Positions 45,132 through 53,127 of a DNA stretch of 64,000 bases are shown in pieces; within the stretch, counting starts at the first letter, position 1, and each line of letters opens with the position of its first letter. The notes under the pieces are model-generated. The model was not told the origin of the DNA, did no database searches, and saw only the letters and a program-made list of their open reading frames with translations. The translations under genes were made by a program, and so were the position numbers. Location of the stretch: the NCBI RefSeq assembly GCF_002196515.1, contig NZ_CP018836.1, positions 930,001-994,000 of the forward strand, given 5' to 3'. The DNA is from Vibrio gazogenes (GTDB lineage: Bacteria > Pseudomonadota > Gammaproteobacteria > Enterobacterales > Vibrionaceae).

Positions 45132-45151
45132 TAAATGAGAATTGTTCATAT
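45132..45151 (-). promoter_or_regulatory. Fur-box-like site upstream of fecB
   Basis: AAATGAGAATTGTTCATATT resembles the Fur consensus (repeated NATWAT-type hexamers, AATGAGAAT core). It lies about 55-75 bp upstream of the fecB start, a normal place for iron repression. Confidence 0.5.
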
Positions 45152-45275
45152 TACGAAAAACGCAGGTATAACACCAGCAATAGGCACGGTTTGTCTCTCA
45201 ATCACATTCGGTCTGACTGAGACAAGCCGTTGATACAAAGATCTGATAGCGCAATCTGATACAAAAAAACGATAC

Positions 45276-45301
45276 AAAAAGGCCCGGAAAAACACCGGGC
45301 C
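45276..45301 (-). terminator. Rho-independent terminator of the siderophore receptor gene
   Basis: GGCCCGG-TGTTTTT-CCGGGCC followed by TTTTT on the minus strand, nine bases after the receptor stop. It separates the receptor from fecBCDE, which is read from its own promoter. Confidence 0.9.
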
Positions 45302-45309
45302 AATGCATA

Positions 45310-47451
45310 TCAGAATGAATAATCTGCTTGTAAATAAACACGACGCCGCTCACCGACAAACGAGCCGGTTGCCTCAGTGAAACCACTGACCGCATAGGAT
45401 TTATCAAACAAGTTTTTCACATTCAGCTGGAACTTCCAGTCATGCCACAAGGTCTGCCATGACATATCGTACACCGTGAACGGCTTCACTTTTTGCGCAG
45501 CTTGGGTGAGCTGTTCACTGACATAATCCGCCCCGAACCCAATGGAGGAATCAATCGCAGGGAAATGATAGCGTGTCCATAAACCCAGTTGGTTATGTGG
45601 TGCGTTGGCAAAACGTTTGCCGGCAGTCCGGTTAGAAAACTTACCATATCCCTGTTTAACCAACGTATCGTTATACGCGTAAGACAGGTTCGCAACCCAG
45701 TTTTCCGTTAAGTCAGCCAAGATATCCACTTCGATCCCCTGACTACGAACCTTGCCATACGCCACCTGCTTATCACTGTCATTCGGATCGGTTTGCAGGA
45801 CGTGTTCCTTGGTAATGTGGTAGAGCGCCACATTCATATTGACCCGATTATCAAACAGGTACGTTCTCACCCCAGTCTCATACATCAAACTCTCTTCCGG
45901 ATCGAACGGCCCGCCATTATCGGACGCCTGAGATGCCGCGGCCTGAGGGACAAAACCGGTTGCAATCACCGCATAAGGGTGGAATTGCGCGTTGATCTTA
46001 TAGGTAGAGCCGATCCGGTAAGAGAACCCTGTTCCGGTGTACTGTTCTTGCGTCTCTTTCTTCAAATCAACCACTTTATCGCGGTAACCGTCAAGCCGAA
46101 TCCCCGACAGCACATTCCATGCATCGGTGATTTGCCATTGATCCTGAAGGTACGCCCCGTACCGCTCTTCACGAGAGTCGGTATGTTTTGCCAGCGACAG
46201 GTTATATGAGGAGACATCATCCGGTGTGTAATCCGGATGCGTCAAACTCCGGTCAGAAACACCATCTTTACGCTTCGCGCGGTGGTAATTGAATTCATTG
46301 TCGAGCCGATAATAATCAGCCCCGAACAGCAGCGTATGTTGTTCCAGCTGCGCCACCAGATTCGCGGTCACAGAGCCCGCTTTATTAGTTCGCAACTGAT
46401 CGCGATATTCACGGGTAACCGTATCATTGATACCGTCGCTGTTGGTATCTTTCAAGCTTCTCGATTCGTGATACTTCTGCGTATCTTCATTTTCAAAATA
46501 ACGCAAAGTCACATCACCGGAGAGCCAGTCATTGATATTATGATTCACACGCACCTGATAGACTTGCGCCTCCAGATCATGGTAATCACTGGCGTCATTG
46601 GCATTCCATGATGCAGCGGCTAAAAAGTTACCGTCGTCATCGGTCGGAATCCCGCGGATTCGTCCCCCGCCGATATGCTGAGTCACATTGATATATTGCA
46701 GACCAATCGTGGTATCGGCTCCGGCATCCCACTCATAACCTAAATCGATAATGCGGTTACGGGTGTCGGTATTTTTACGATAAGGATTTTCATGATCTTG
46801 ATAAATACCGAGACGATAACGCTGCGACTGATCGGCATTGGCAGAGCCGGATAACTCCATCTGAGCACTGGTAAAATCTTGATTGCCACCGGTTACAGCG
46901 ACATGGCGCTTAGTCGCGTATGTTGGCTTTTTAGTTGTATAGTTGATGGTGCCGCCCGGTTCACCACTGCCCATCACCGCTGCGGCAGGGCCTTTGAGCA
47001 CTTCAACCCGCTCAATATTAAATAACTGTGGAATCGACAACCCTTCAAACGGGTCGCCGCGCACACCGTCATACAGTACGTGGTCCTGACGGAAGCCCCG
47101 GAACGTCACATAAGAATAATTGTATTGGCTGACACCGCTCATTGAGCGGTACAAATCGGTAATCTGCCGTGCGGCCTGATCCTCGATCAACTGGCGGGGC
47201 AACACCTGAATCGACTGCGGTGTATCATCAATCGCGGTCGGGGTTTTCGTCGCCAGAGAGGTTTCTTCAGCACGATAAAGAGACAGTGCCCGTCCGTGGA
47301 CAGTCATGGTTGCATCGGCAGAAGTTGTCTTGGTGTCGTCACTTGCCACTGCTGCGGCAGAAAAGCTGAGCGCGATCATCAACGCTAAAGGTGTTTTTTT
47401 ACCTAAAGGAGAAGATGTCGGCGTTTGATTATTGTGTTTGGCATGAATCAT
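45310..47451 (-). CDS. TonB-dependent ferric siderophore receptor
   Basis: 713 aa outer-membrane receptor. Signal peptide LALMIALSFSAAAVA, a TonB-box-like TMTVHGR after it, then the plug domain (TPQSIQVLPRQLIEDQAA, NIERVEVLKGPAAAVMGSGE, GGTINYTTKKP) and a 22-strand barrel ending RRVYLQADYSF with the terminal Phe needed for membrane insertion. It falls in the FhuE/FoxA-like siderophore group, not the FecA group: the N-terminal signalling extension that FecA uses to contact FecR is missing, and no fecIR genes are nearby. It probably feeds the fecBCDE permease, but the ligand may be a hydroxamate or citrate-type siderophore. Confidence 0.9.
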   Translation of the reverse strand: MIHAKHNNQTPTSSPLGKKTPLALMIALSFSAAAVASDDTKTTSADATMTVHGRALSLYRAEETSLATKTPTAIDDTPQSIQVLPRQLIEDQAARQITDLYRSMSGVSQYNYSYVTFRGFRQDHVLYDGVRGDPFEGLSIPQLFNIERVEVLKGPAAAVMGSGEPGGTINYTTKKPTYATKRHVAVTGGNQDFTSAQMELSGSANADQSQRYRLGIYQDHENPYRKNTDTRNRIIDLGYEWDAGADTTIGLQYINVTQHIGGGRIRGIPTDDDGNFLAAASWNANDASDYHDLEAQVYQVRVNHNINDWLSGDVTLRYFENEDTQKYHESRSLKDTNSDGINDTVTREYRDQLRTNKAGSVTANLVAQLEQHTLLFGADYYRLDNEFNYHRAKRKDGVSDRSLTHPDYTPDDVSSYNLSLAKHTDSREERYGAYLQDQWQITDAWNVLSGIRLDGYRDKVVDLKKETQEQYTGTGFSYRIGSTYKINAQFHPYAVIATGFVPQAAASQASDNGGPFDPEESLMYETGVRTYLFDNRVNMNVALYHITKEHVLQTDPNDSDKQVAYGKVRSQGIEVDILADLTENWVANLSYAYNDTLVKQGYGKFSNRTAGKRFANAPHNQLGLWTRYHFPAIDSSIGFGADYVSEQLTQAAQKVKPFTVYDMSWQTLWHDWKFQLNVKNLFDKSYAVSGFTEATGSFVGERRRVYLQADYSF

Positions 47452-47507
47452 GAGATGGTCTGATCCGTTTATTCAATTGAGATGTGCATTAAAAGAGATG
47501 AAAATCT

Positions 47508-47530
47508 AAATGAGTTTAATTCCCATTTCA
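47508..47530 (-). promoter_or_regulatory. Weak Fur-box-like site upstream of the receptor gene
   Basis: AAATGAGTTTAATTCCCATTTC has AATG...CATT arms similar to a Fur box and lies 57-80 bp upstream of the receptor start. Match is partial. Confidence 0.35.
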
Positions 47531-47639
47531 AGTAATTGTTAAATTTATCGCTAAAATGGCGTTAAATTGCCGGGAAATGAATGCATTGGGTTGTGTATTG
47601 TGGTGATGCGAGATGGCACTGGTTTTATATTCTAAACCT

Positions 47640-47862
47640 TTGGCTCTCATACATGACGCACAGTGACGTTTTTCGGCTTCAGAGGCATCGGTGCGCTGTG
47701 CGCCAGTTCATCTTTCAAGAATGAAAGACGAACCAGAAAATTCTTTTGGTTTGGCTGAGTCGCACGCTGTCCAGAACCAGCTTTTACGGGCGTCCTGCCC
47801 GGAAAAGCTTAATCATTCTTCCTTGAATGATTTTCTTGGTTTAGGGATCTATTGGGATTAGA
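47640..47862 (-). repeat. Hairpin repeat copy R6 (first half, inverted)
   Basis: Minus-oriented half unit. Read on the minus strand: AATCATTCAAGGAAGAATGATT-type stem, CTTTT.CGGGC/GCCCG.AAAAG stem, GTTCGTCTTTC/GAAAGATGAAC stem (with loop ATTCTT), then the GCGCACAG/CTGTGCGTC pair ending near GAGAGCC. It faces R5 (5361-5600) across the T6SS-glp-fec block. Confidence 0.85.
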
Positions 47863-47925
47863 TTAAAATGCCAAGTGTTGGGAAGATAGTGAAACATTAA
47901 CGATTGACGTCATACTCGTTTATGT
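47863..47925. repeat. Array-flank block B, copy 1
   Basis: TTAGGGATCTATTGGGATTAG through GTGAAACATTAACGATTGACGTCATACTCG. Almost identical to 51885-51948. It joins the inverted hairpin repeat to the 3' end of a cassette array. Confidence 0.85.
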
Positions 47926-47977
47926 GGACTTCCTATTTGCAACAACAAATTTTGCTTTATGATATTTGCTTGTTATA
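47896..47977 (-). other. Possible attC site after the 127-aa cassette gene
   Basis: On the minus strand it begins TAACAAGCAAAT at the stop of the 47973-48356 gene, has an internal self-complementary core (GCAAAATTTGTTGTTGC) and ends near CAATCGTTAATG. Weaker than the sites at 48365 and 50329. Confidence 0.4.
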
Positions 47978-48356
47978 CGTTTTTGTTCAGATACTCTCTA
48001 ACCCCCCTATCAGCTTCCTCAGATATACCTTGAGAAAACTGCTTCGGTTCTACAGTACCGTTACAATCTCTAGCTGCATTGAATGCCCTAATTATTCTCT
48101 CTAGTGCAGGTTTAACTGATTCTGCTCTAGGTTGTAAAACTAGGACCAGATTGTCATTATTGGAGATAGCAACTTCAATATGCGCATTCATATCCGCACT
48201 AGCTGAGAGGCGATATTTAGTACGAGTGAAGTAACCTTTGTCACGATATTGAAGAAACTCGGCTAACTCCATATTTAGTTGCTCTTGCCTTTCATAGCCA
48301 ATAGCTTCGAGGAGCAATTCAATATTGTCATCTAAAGGCAGTTCTACTTGTATCAT
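47973..48356 (-). CDS. Hypothetical cassette protein
   Basis: 127 aa with GAGG before the ATG. Mostly helical and polar (LDDNIELLLEAIGYERQEQL; SVKPALERIIRAFNAARDCN). No signal peptide, membrane segment or recognised motif. It lies between two attC-like sites and is read in the same direction as all other cassettes here, so it is the last gene of the first array. Function unknown. Confidence 0.6.
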   Translation of the reverse strand: MIQVELPLDDNIELLLEAIGYERQEQLNMELAEFLQYRDKGYFTRTKYRLSASADMNAHIEVAISNNDNLVLVLQPRAESVKPALERIIRAFNAARDCNGTVEPKQFSQGISEEADRGVREYLNKNV

Positions 48357-48364
48357 TATTACCT

Positions 48365-48491
48365 CAAACGTAGCCGCGTTAAGTGGTGAACAACGCGACC
48401 ACCAAACTTAACCCATTGTGCCGTAAATACTAAAGCCCATTTTAACTAAAAATGCCAAGCGTCGTGAATCACTCTTAAGCAACTTGTTAGA
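48365..48491 (-). other. VCR-type attC site
   Basis: 127 bp. Minus strand: TAACAAGTTGCTTAAGAGTG, GACGCTTGGCATTTTTAGTT, GTTTGGTGGTCGCGTTGTTC, then CACTTAACGCGGCTACGTTTG. Arms GTTAAG/CTTAAC and others pair. Both length and sequence are typical of Vibrio chromosomal-integron attC sites. It directly follows the stop of the TIR-like gene. Confidence 0.85.
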
Positions 48492-48494
48492 TTT

Positions 48495-49409
48495 CTATAC
48501 GTTGTAGCCTACATTTCGCATTTCTAGCTTCAGCTGTTCTTGCCACCCAAGACTTGCATCCATACCAACATAAACTACACCGCTGATATCATTTGGTGTT
48601 TCTATGTCCCCCTTTACAACTGCACAGACACGTCGGCGGCCTAACTTACCAATAAGGTATCCATGTTCGAAAACAACATTTTGGCGCGCGCGGTATCGAC
48701 GACTTAATGCCCCCACTTTAGCGCCTGTATCACAAGGAGTATAAAGTACAATACCGAAGCCAACATTTGAGTAATACTCGATTTTTTCAATGATTGTCAT
48801 TCCAGAACTAGCTTGCATATGTAAAATTATTGGTTGCAAACCTAAACTACTAATGAAATTTGCAACATCTAGTTTTGCGATATCATCATGTCCATGAACT
48901 ATGAAAACTTGTGAAGTGTTAAATCCTTTATCATCGTGGCTATCTGGTTTCAATACAGGCGGAGGCGGCATTCTTCGCTGGATAGCAGCGTTTACTTGGG
49001 CTTGATTCAGATAACCATACCTCATGAGAATTTCAAAAATTGGCTCATCCTTAACTGCCCAGTGTGTACGCGACAATTCGAAGCGCCCTAGGTCAATATC
49101 AACGCGCATCGCTTCAATTGCACCAACAGGAAGGCTAGGTAAAATCGGATCGAACTCATAATTGAGTACAACAGAATTATTTCTCACCCTAATTCCAGTA
49201 ATGTAACCAATCCTAGACTCCACCGACTCGTTCTCGGTAACAAATAAAGTGGGAAAACTTTTTAACTCTTCAATTGCATTCTGATCGAAGAACTTGTATC
49301 GCTCACTGATTTCATCAGCCGTATATTCAACTATCGCTCTACTACGATCACATTGATAAGGAGTGAGATCCCAAGTATCAGGGCCATAGGAAATAATTAA
49401 GTTAAACAA
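48495..49409 (-). CDS. TIR-like (CAP12-type) nucleotide-binding domain protein
   Basis: 304 aa with a TTG start (GGAG upstream). Residues from about 165 to the end form the TIR-like domain of the 'predicted nucleotide-binding protein' family (CAP12): SQVFIVHGHDDIAKLDVANF, GLQPIILHMQASSGMTIIEK, VGFGIVLYTPCDTGAKVG and RARQNVVFEHGYLIGKLGRR, the last holding the presumed catalytic glutamate. CAP12-type domains are NAD+-cleaving effectors in cyclic-nucleotide anti-phage systems. The N-terminal 160 residues are not recognised and would be the sensor. As a single-gene integron cassette with no cyclase beside it, it may be a self-contained defence protein. NADase activity is inferred. Confidence 0.8.
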   Translation of the reverse strand: MFNLIISYGPDTWDLTPYQCDRSRAIVEYTADEISERYKFFDQNAIEELKSFPTLFVTENESVESRIGYITGIRVRNNSVVLNYEFDPILPSLPVGAIEAMRVDIDLGRFELSRTHWAVKDEPIFEILMRYGYLNQAQVNAAIQRRMPPPPVLKPDSHDDKGFNTSQVFIVHGHDDIAKLDVANFISSLGLQPIILHMQASSGMTIIEKIEYYSNVGFGIVLYTPCDTGAKVGALSRRYRARQNVVFEHGYLIGKLGRRRVCAVVKGDIETPNDISGVVYVGMDASLGWQEQLKLEMRNVGYNV

Positions 49410-49442
49410 TATACAATCTCCATTTATATGGGCTCAAATGAA

Positions 49443-49537
49443 ATCTAACGCCTTACTAAGCGGACTAAAATTGTGGGTTATAATGTGTAGCGAAACGTAA
49501 CCCACTGTTTTAGTTACATTTAAGAAACTTGTTAGCC
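49443..49537 (-). other. attC site after the SLATT cassette
   Basis: 95 bp. Minus strand TAACAAGTTTCTTAAATG at the gene stop, central palindrome GTGGGTTA...TAACCCAC and AACTAAAAC...TTTTAGT arms, ending GGCGTTAGAT. Confidence 0.8.
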
Positions 49538-50314
49538 AGCCGGGATTGAAAAAACATCACTAAAACAGGTTGTTATTTTTAGCATATCTAAAATAAACAA
49601 AATTTCAAAAAACATCATGCTTGTTGGTATTACATAAGAGGCCAAATACATTGAATATGATTTAATGTATATAAATAATCTTTTTACTCCGGTGATATCA
49701 AAGTCACTGGGTGTATCCAAAACTGCGAATAGGTGATCAACCCTAGTATGGTTTTCTGGCTCAGATGAAATGACATGATATATTTCATGATACTCTTCTA
49801 GGTTAAGGCTCACCCCACTATCTTTGGATTCAGATATTTCATTCCGAAGTTTGCGGATTAACTTTTTAATACTGATACCGCAATTATCTAAAGATTGAGC
49901 CCGCAAATCATACTTAGCGGTTGCATTGACAACTGAATAAACAAGTACTGCAACCGCTAAAAAAATCTGTAACATACTCAACACTTGAGTGCTATACGGA
50001 ATGGGAAGCCCCGAGTTTTGATACAAAGGGATAAATATTAAACCTAGCGATAAAATCGTAGTAGTTAAGAAAGAATATTTGCTTGCCCTCATTAACCTCA
50101 CTGAAGCATTAAATCTACATTTTGCAGTTATCCTCATGCTATTTAATAATTTTTTTGCGGGATCATCTTCGTCTTTTTCCTCTGGCTGTGTAGAAAAAAA
50201 CCATTTAAAGGACGTCGTTATAAATTTAGTTATGAAATTACTCACTTTTCTACATATCCAGTTTTTAGTTTTGACATATTTACGTAATATACCTAATTTC
50301 ATCAAATTGCTCAT
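49532..50314 (-). CDS. SLATT-domain membrane protein
   Basis: 260 aa. It has the SLATT layout: a cytoplasmic N-terminus, a helix RITAKCRFNASVRLMRAS, two adjoining membrane segments (FLTTTILSLGLIFIPLY and MLQIFLAVAVLVYSVV), then NATAKYDLRAQSLDNCGISI and a helical cytoplasmic domain. A third hydrophobic stretch is near the C-terminus. SLATT proteins are predicted pore-forming effectors that work with nucleotide-sensing or nucleotide-making partners in bacterial conflict systems. It lies in its own cassette directly upstream of the TIR-like cassette. Whether the two work together is not known; each has its own attC. Confidence 0.7.
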   Translation of the reverse strand: MSNLMKLGILRKYVKTKNWICRKVSNFITKFITTSFKWFFSTQPEEKDEDDPAKKLLNSMRITAKCRFNASVRLMRASKYSFLTTTILSLGLIFIPLYQNSGLPIPYSTQVLSMLQIFLAVAVLVYSVVNATAKYDLRAQSLDNCGISIKKLIRKLRNEISESKDSGVSLNLEEYHEIYHVISSEPENHTRVDHLFAVLDTPSDFDITGVKRLFIYIKSYSMYLASYVIPTSMMFFEILFILDMLKITTCFSDVFSIPAG

Positions 50315-50328
50315 GAAAGTTGATTGCT

Positions 50329-50398
50329 AGCTAACGCCGCGCTCTGCAACAAATTTGGAGCACAGCGGAAAATTTGTCCGACAGCAGCCCCTTGTTAA
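50329..50398 (-). other. attC site after the 317-aa membrane-protein cassette
   Basis: 70 bp. Plus strand CTAACGCCGCGCTCTGCAAC...GAGCACAGCGGAAAATTTGT...CTTGTTA; arms CGCTCTG/CAGCG and ACAAATTT/AAATTTGT. Very similar to the site at 56439, so the two share an origin. Confidence 0.85.
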
Positions 50399-51348
50399 AG
50401 CAGCCTTCTCTGACGTCCGCTCTCTTCGTCGCAAACCTCTTCTTCACTTACATCAATGTGCTCAATCCTGAGAAGGCCGTTTTTAATTGCCGGCTGAAAA
50501 TATTCTATAAATCGGTCGTACATGTTTAGCCGATCATCGCTCTCATACCACTTCGTTTCCACAAGCAAAAGCAAAAGCTCTGCTTTAGTACTTTTAGCTT
50601 CTCTATACAGGTTGATTTTTGAAAGCATTATATAAAGTCGGTCGAAGAACATGGATGTATTCATATCCTTGTGTCGAGCTTCCACAAAAACCTCAGATTC
50701 CCCCTGCTTCAGGTAACCATCAAAAACTATTCTCCGGTCCATAATGGGATCTATTGCATGAAATGCGGAAGAGAACTCAACACGCTCTACAAATTGTGAT
50801 TCTGATACAGGTAACTTTGATACAAACTTCTTTAATCCTGCATCTACAGCATATCGACGCAAGCGGCTCCGGGATCGAGCCTGTTCCTGAGAACGGTTTT
50901 CGACAATCGAAGTCTGCGCATCAGACTTCGTTGGCTCTTCTTCCGGCTCAGAATCATCTTCTCCATCGGCTTCTGCTTTTACCACCCCTAAGAGTTTAAG
51001 CCATGCTTCCGGTGGCGTATTAAAAGTATTGTTTACCTGCGACTGTTGAACATTGGAGACTATTTTGAAAAGTTCTTGTCTAAGCTCTTTGTTTTCATTT
51101 TTAACTGTTGAGTTTTCTTCCTGTTTCTTTTCGATTTCCCGACTTAAACTTAGAATTTTCCCTAAACTAAGTTTATTAAATGATTCAGACAACGCTAGAA
51201 TAACTACAATTGAAATGAGCGTAATTATTCCTGCTGTAATTTGATGCTTAGGCTCGGCCAAGAAAAAGCTTGTATAGGCCATCCCCAGGATTGATAGCCC
51301 CAAAACAACTATCAATGTCCTTACATAATAATTCGGCTTCAAATCCAA
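50395..51348 (-). CDS. Membrane-anchored protein with possible nuclease-like C-terminal domain
   Basis: 317 aa with a TTG start and a strong AGGAG. Two N-terminal membrane helices (TLIVVLGLSILGMAYTSFF and ITAGIITLISIVVILAL), a coiled coil (about 65-100), an acidic linker, then a C-terminal domain of about 150 residues. In this domain RRIVFDGYLKQGESEVFVEARH has the beta-strand spacing of a restriction-endonuclease-like fold (D...E-x-K), but the lysine position is arginine, so activity is doubtful. First cassette of the 47.9-51.4 kb array. I do not recognise a named family; a membrane-tethered defence sensor or effector is one possibility. Confidence 0.55.
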   Translation of the reverse strand: MDLKPNYYVRTLIVVLGLSILGMAYTSFFLAEPKHQITAGIITLISIVVILALSESFNKLSLGKILSLSREIEKKQEENSTVKNENKELRQELFKIVSNVQQSQVNNTFNTPPEAWLKLLGVVKAEADGEDDSEPEEEPTKSDAQTSIVENRSQEQARSRSRLRRYAVDAGLKKFVSKLPVSESQFVERVEFSSAFHAIDPIMDRRIVFDGYLKQGESEVFVEARHKDMNTSMFFDRLYIMLSKINLYREAKSTKAELLLLLVETKWYESDDRLNMYDRFIEYFQPAIKNGLLRIEHIDVSEEEVCDEESGRQRRLL

Positions 51349-51381
51349 CGTTTACTCCTAACTCTAAATTGACCTTAGCTC

Positions 51382-51795
51382 TAACAGTTTATTATACAGA
51401 ACCACTCTACAGGAATATTTCTGTATAACTTACTGCCACTCGATAAAATTTTTGTCCTAATCGCATGAAAATACAGACAAAATGCCAGTAAAAAATATCA
51501 TTACAACAGAAATCACAGCATTGTGCTGTCTAATCTGCGCACGAATGATTCACCAGTGCTACCACCATTCGGAACATCTCGGATAAGTGCCATGTGTTCT
51601 CGAATAAGCATCGAAACACCGTACATAGCATTGAATAAGTTGCAGAAAATCGCCAGAAAAAATTGACATAAACATGACATTTTTTGATATGGATAAGATT
51701 TGTACAAAATTGCAGCGTTTTAACAATCAGTGGAAATTGTGATGCAGTGATTTGATGCGCGATATGTTCCTGAGTTCAGTGACTCATTTAGCTTC
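51382..51795. repeat. Array-flank block A, copy 1
   Basis: Starts TAACAGTTTATTATACAGAA and ends with GTTCAGTGACTCATTTAGC. It is nearly identical to 57856-58275 and lies upstream of the first cassette of its array in both places. Open frames over it are short; one minus-strand frame contains LIRDVPNGGSTG, and in copy 2 it reads GGSTGKSF, possibly a gene remnant. Confidence 0.9.
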
Positions 51796-51884
51796 AAAAA
51801 ATGTTTCTCTCAATTCAAATCAAGCACCAAACCAAGAAACCCATTCTCCCGTGAATGATTTTCTTGGTTTAGGGATCTATTGGG
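51785..51884. repeat. Hairpin repeat R7, head-to-head fragment
   Basis: The beginning of a plus unit (TCAAATCAAGCACCAAACC, AAGAAACCCATTC) meets the beginning of a minus unit (GAATGATTTTCTTGGTTT). Only first-stem regions remain. It joins block A of one array to block B of the next. Confidence 0.75.
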
Positions 51885-51950
51885 ATTGGATTAAAATGCT
51901 AAGTGTTGGGAAGATAGTGAAACATTAACGATTGACGTCATACTCGTTTA
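51885..51950. repeat. Array-flank block B, copy 2
   Basis: GGGATCTATTGGGATTGG through ATTAACGATTGACGTCATACTCGTTTA, matching 47863-47925 with three or so differences. It abuts the stop codon of the GNAT gene. Confidence 0.85.
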
Positions 51951-52382
51951 TTACCCATCTTGAACCCCAACCATTGAAAAGTGGTGACTCGCGATATTGA
52001 AACCTTCGCGTAAATAGAATTTATGTGCGGGAAAACGCTGAACACCAGAATCCAGATGAATTTGCTCACAGCCAATTTTTAAGGCGTACGTTTTAAACCA
52101 ATCAATTATGAATTTGCCAACGCCACACGAACGAAATTGAGAGTTAGTCACCAAATCTTCAATGTAAATGTGCTTACCCCAAGCTAGCTTCTCACCGACA
52201 CTAAATCCTGCTACGGCCAGTACACCTTCTGATGATTTAACATAAACGACTTTGTAACCATTCAATTGCTGTTTGTCGATCTGACGAGATAAAGTATCTA
52301 CATTGTAATTTGGGCGAAGTTGTAACATTACCTCTAGGGCTGACTCATAATCAGAATTTTTCTCTAAAAATCGAACTTCCAT
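51951..52382 (-). CDS. GNAT-family N-acetyltransferase
   Basis: 143 aa from the ATG at 52382 with GGAG upstream; a longer frame to 52448 overlaps grpB and lacks a ribosome site. GNAT features: GKHIYIEDLVTNSQFRSCGV (acetyl-CoA-binding loop of R-x-x-G-x-G type), GKFIIDWFKTYALKIGC and the late HKFYLREGFN. The substrate is unknown. A truncated duplicate of its first half lies at 53617-53774. Last cassette gene of the 51.9-57.8 kb array. Confidence 0.88.
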   Translation of the reverse strand: MEVRFLEKNSDYESALEVMLQLRPNYNVDTLSRQIDKQQLNGYKVVYVKSSEGVLAVAGFSVGEKLAWGKHIYIEDLVTNSQFRSCGVGKFIIDWFKTYALKIGCEQIHLDSGVQRFPAHKFYLREGFNIASHHFSMVGVQDG

Positions 52383-52413
52383 GTTTTCTCCATTTTGACG
52401 GCATAGCTTCTTG

Positions 52414-52935
52414 TTATGTAAATTTCCACCGGACTGCCTTTGCTTCATATTCTTTTATAAAGCTATTTTTGTAATCAATATAAACATCTATGTCATTGTT
52501 ACAAATTTCTGCACCCGCCTTTTTTATTTCTCCGTACTTAAACGCAATATTTGGGAACGCTCTTAAATAATCTCGAAATGCGAGATGTCTTTTAACTTCT
52601 GGCGAATCTGCTAAAAATGCATGAACTTGATGAGTTCGTTGTATTCCGCCTTTTTGGAAATAACGGCGACCTTTGATACCAAACTCTCCCTTCACCAAAT
52701 ATCCCAGAGAAGCCATATTTTCTGATTCATCATCTAATGTATCAAGGCTTGTTACTTCCAAAAGGATATCGATAATTGGTTTAGCACATAATCCTTTAAC
52801 CGATGTACTGCCTATGTGATGTATTGCATGAATATTAGCGGCAGTTAGAACAGAACTAATTAGATCTTTTTCTCTAGCAAAATCGACAACCCACTGCGGC
52901 TGATAATCAATGACTTCAATAATCCTTTGACTCAT
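52414..52935 (-). CDS. GrpB-family nucleotidyltransferase-like protein
   Basis: 173 aa, UPF0157/GrpB family: VIDYQPQWVVDFAREKDLIS, HIGSTSVKGLCAKPIIDILL (the nucleotidyltransferase-type GS...D.D region) and YLRAFPNIAFKYGEIKKAGA. Family members are common in integrons and on plasmids; one lineage is fused to dephospho-CoA kinase, but the reaction is not established. Only about 30 bp separate it from the GNAT gene, with no full attC, so both may travel as one cassette. Confidence 0.85.
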   Translation of the reverse strand: MSQRIIEVIDYQPQWVVDFAREKDLISSVLTAANIHAIHHIGSTSVKGLCAKPIIDILLEVTSLDTLDDESENMASLGYLVKGEFGIKGRRYFQKGGIQRTHQVHAFLADSPEVKRHLAFRDYLRAFPNIAFKYGEIKKAGAEICNNDIDVYIDYKNSFIKEYEAKAVRWKFT

Positions 52936-52947
52936 AACTTCCTATTT

Positions 52948-53127
52948 ACCTAACGCTGAGCGAAGCCGCGCATTCACTTAACTAACAACAAAACAAAACT
53001 TAAAAACGCATGTGCCGAACATTTATGCGTCTGCTTGAGCGTCTTGTATCCTCTGATGGCTAATGCTAGCAACAGCAGCAAACTAAAGCCTAAGCGATCA
53101 GTTTGTCTGATGGTTGCTTTTGTTACG
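52948..53127 (-). other. Probable long attC site after the YciI-like cassette
   Basis: Minus strand starts TAACAAAAGCAACCATC at the gene stop and ends CGCGGCTTCGCTCAGCGTTA. It has internal arms (AACGCATGTG/GCGTC region, AGTTAAGTGAATGCGCGGC). About 175 bp, longer than usual, perhaps carrying an insertion. Confidence 0.5.
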
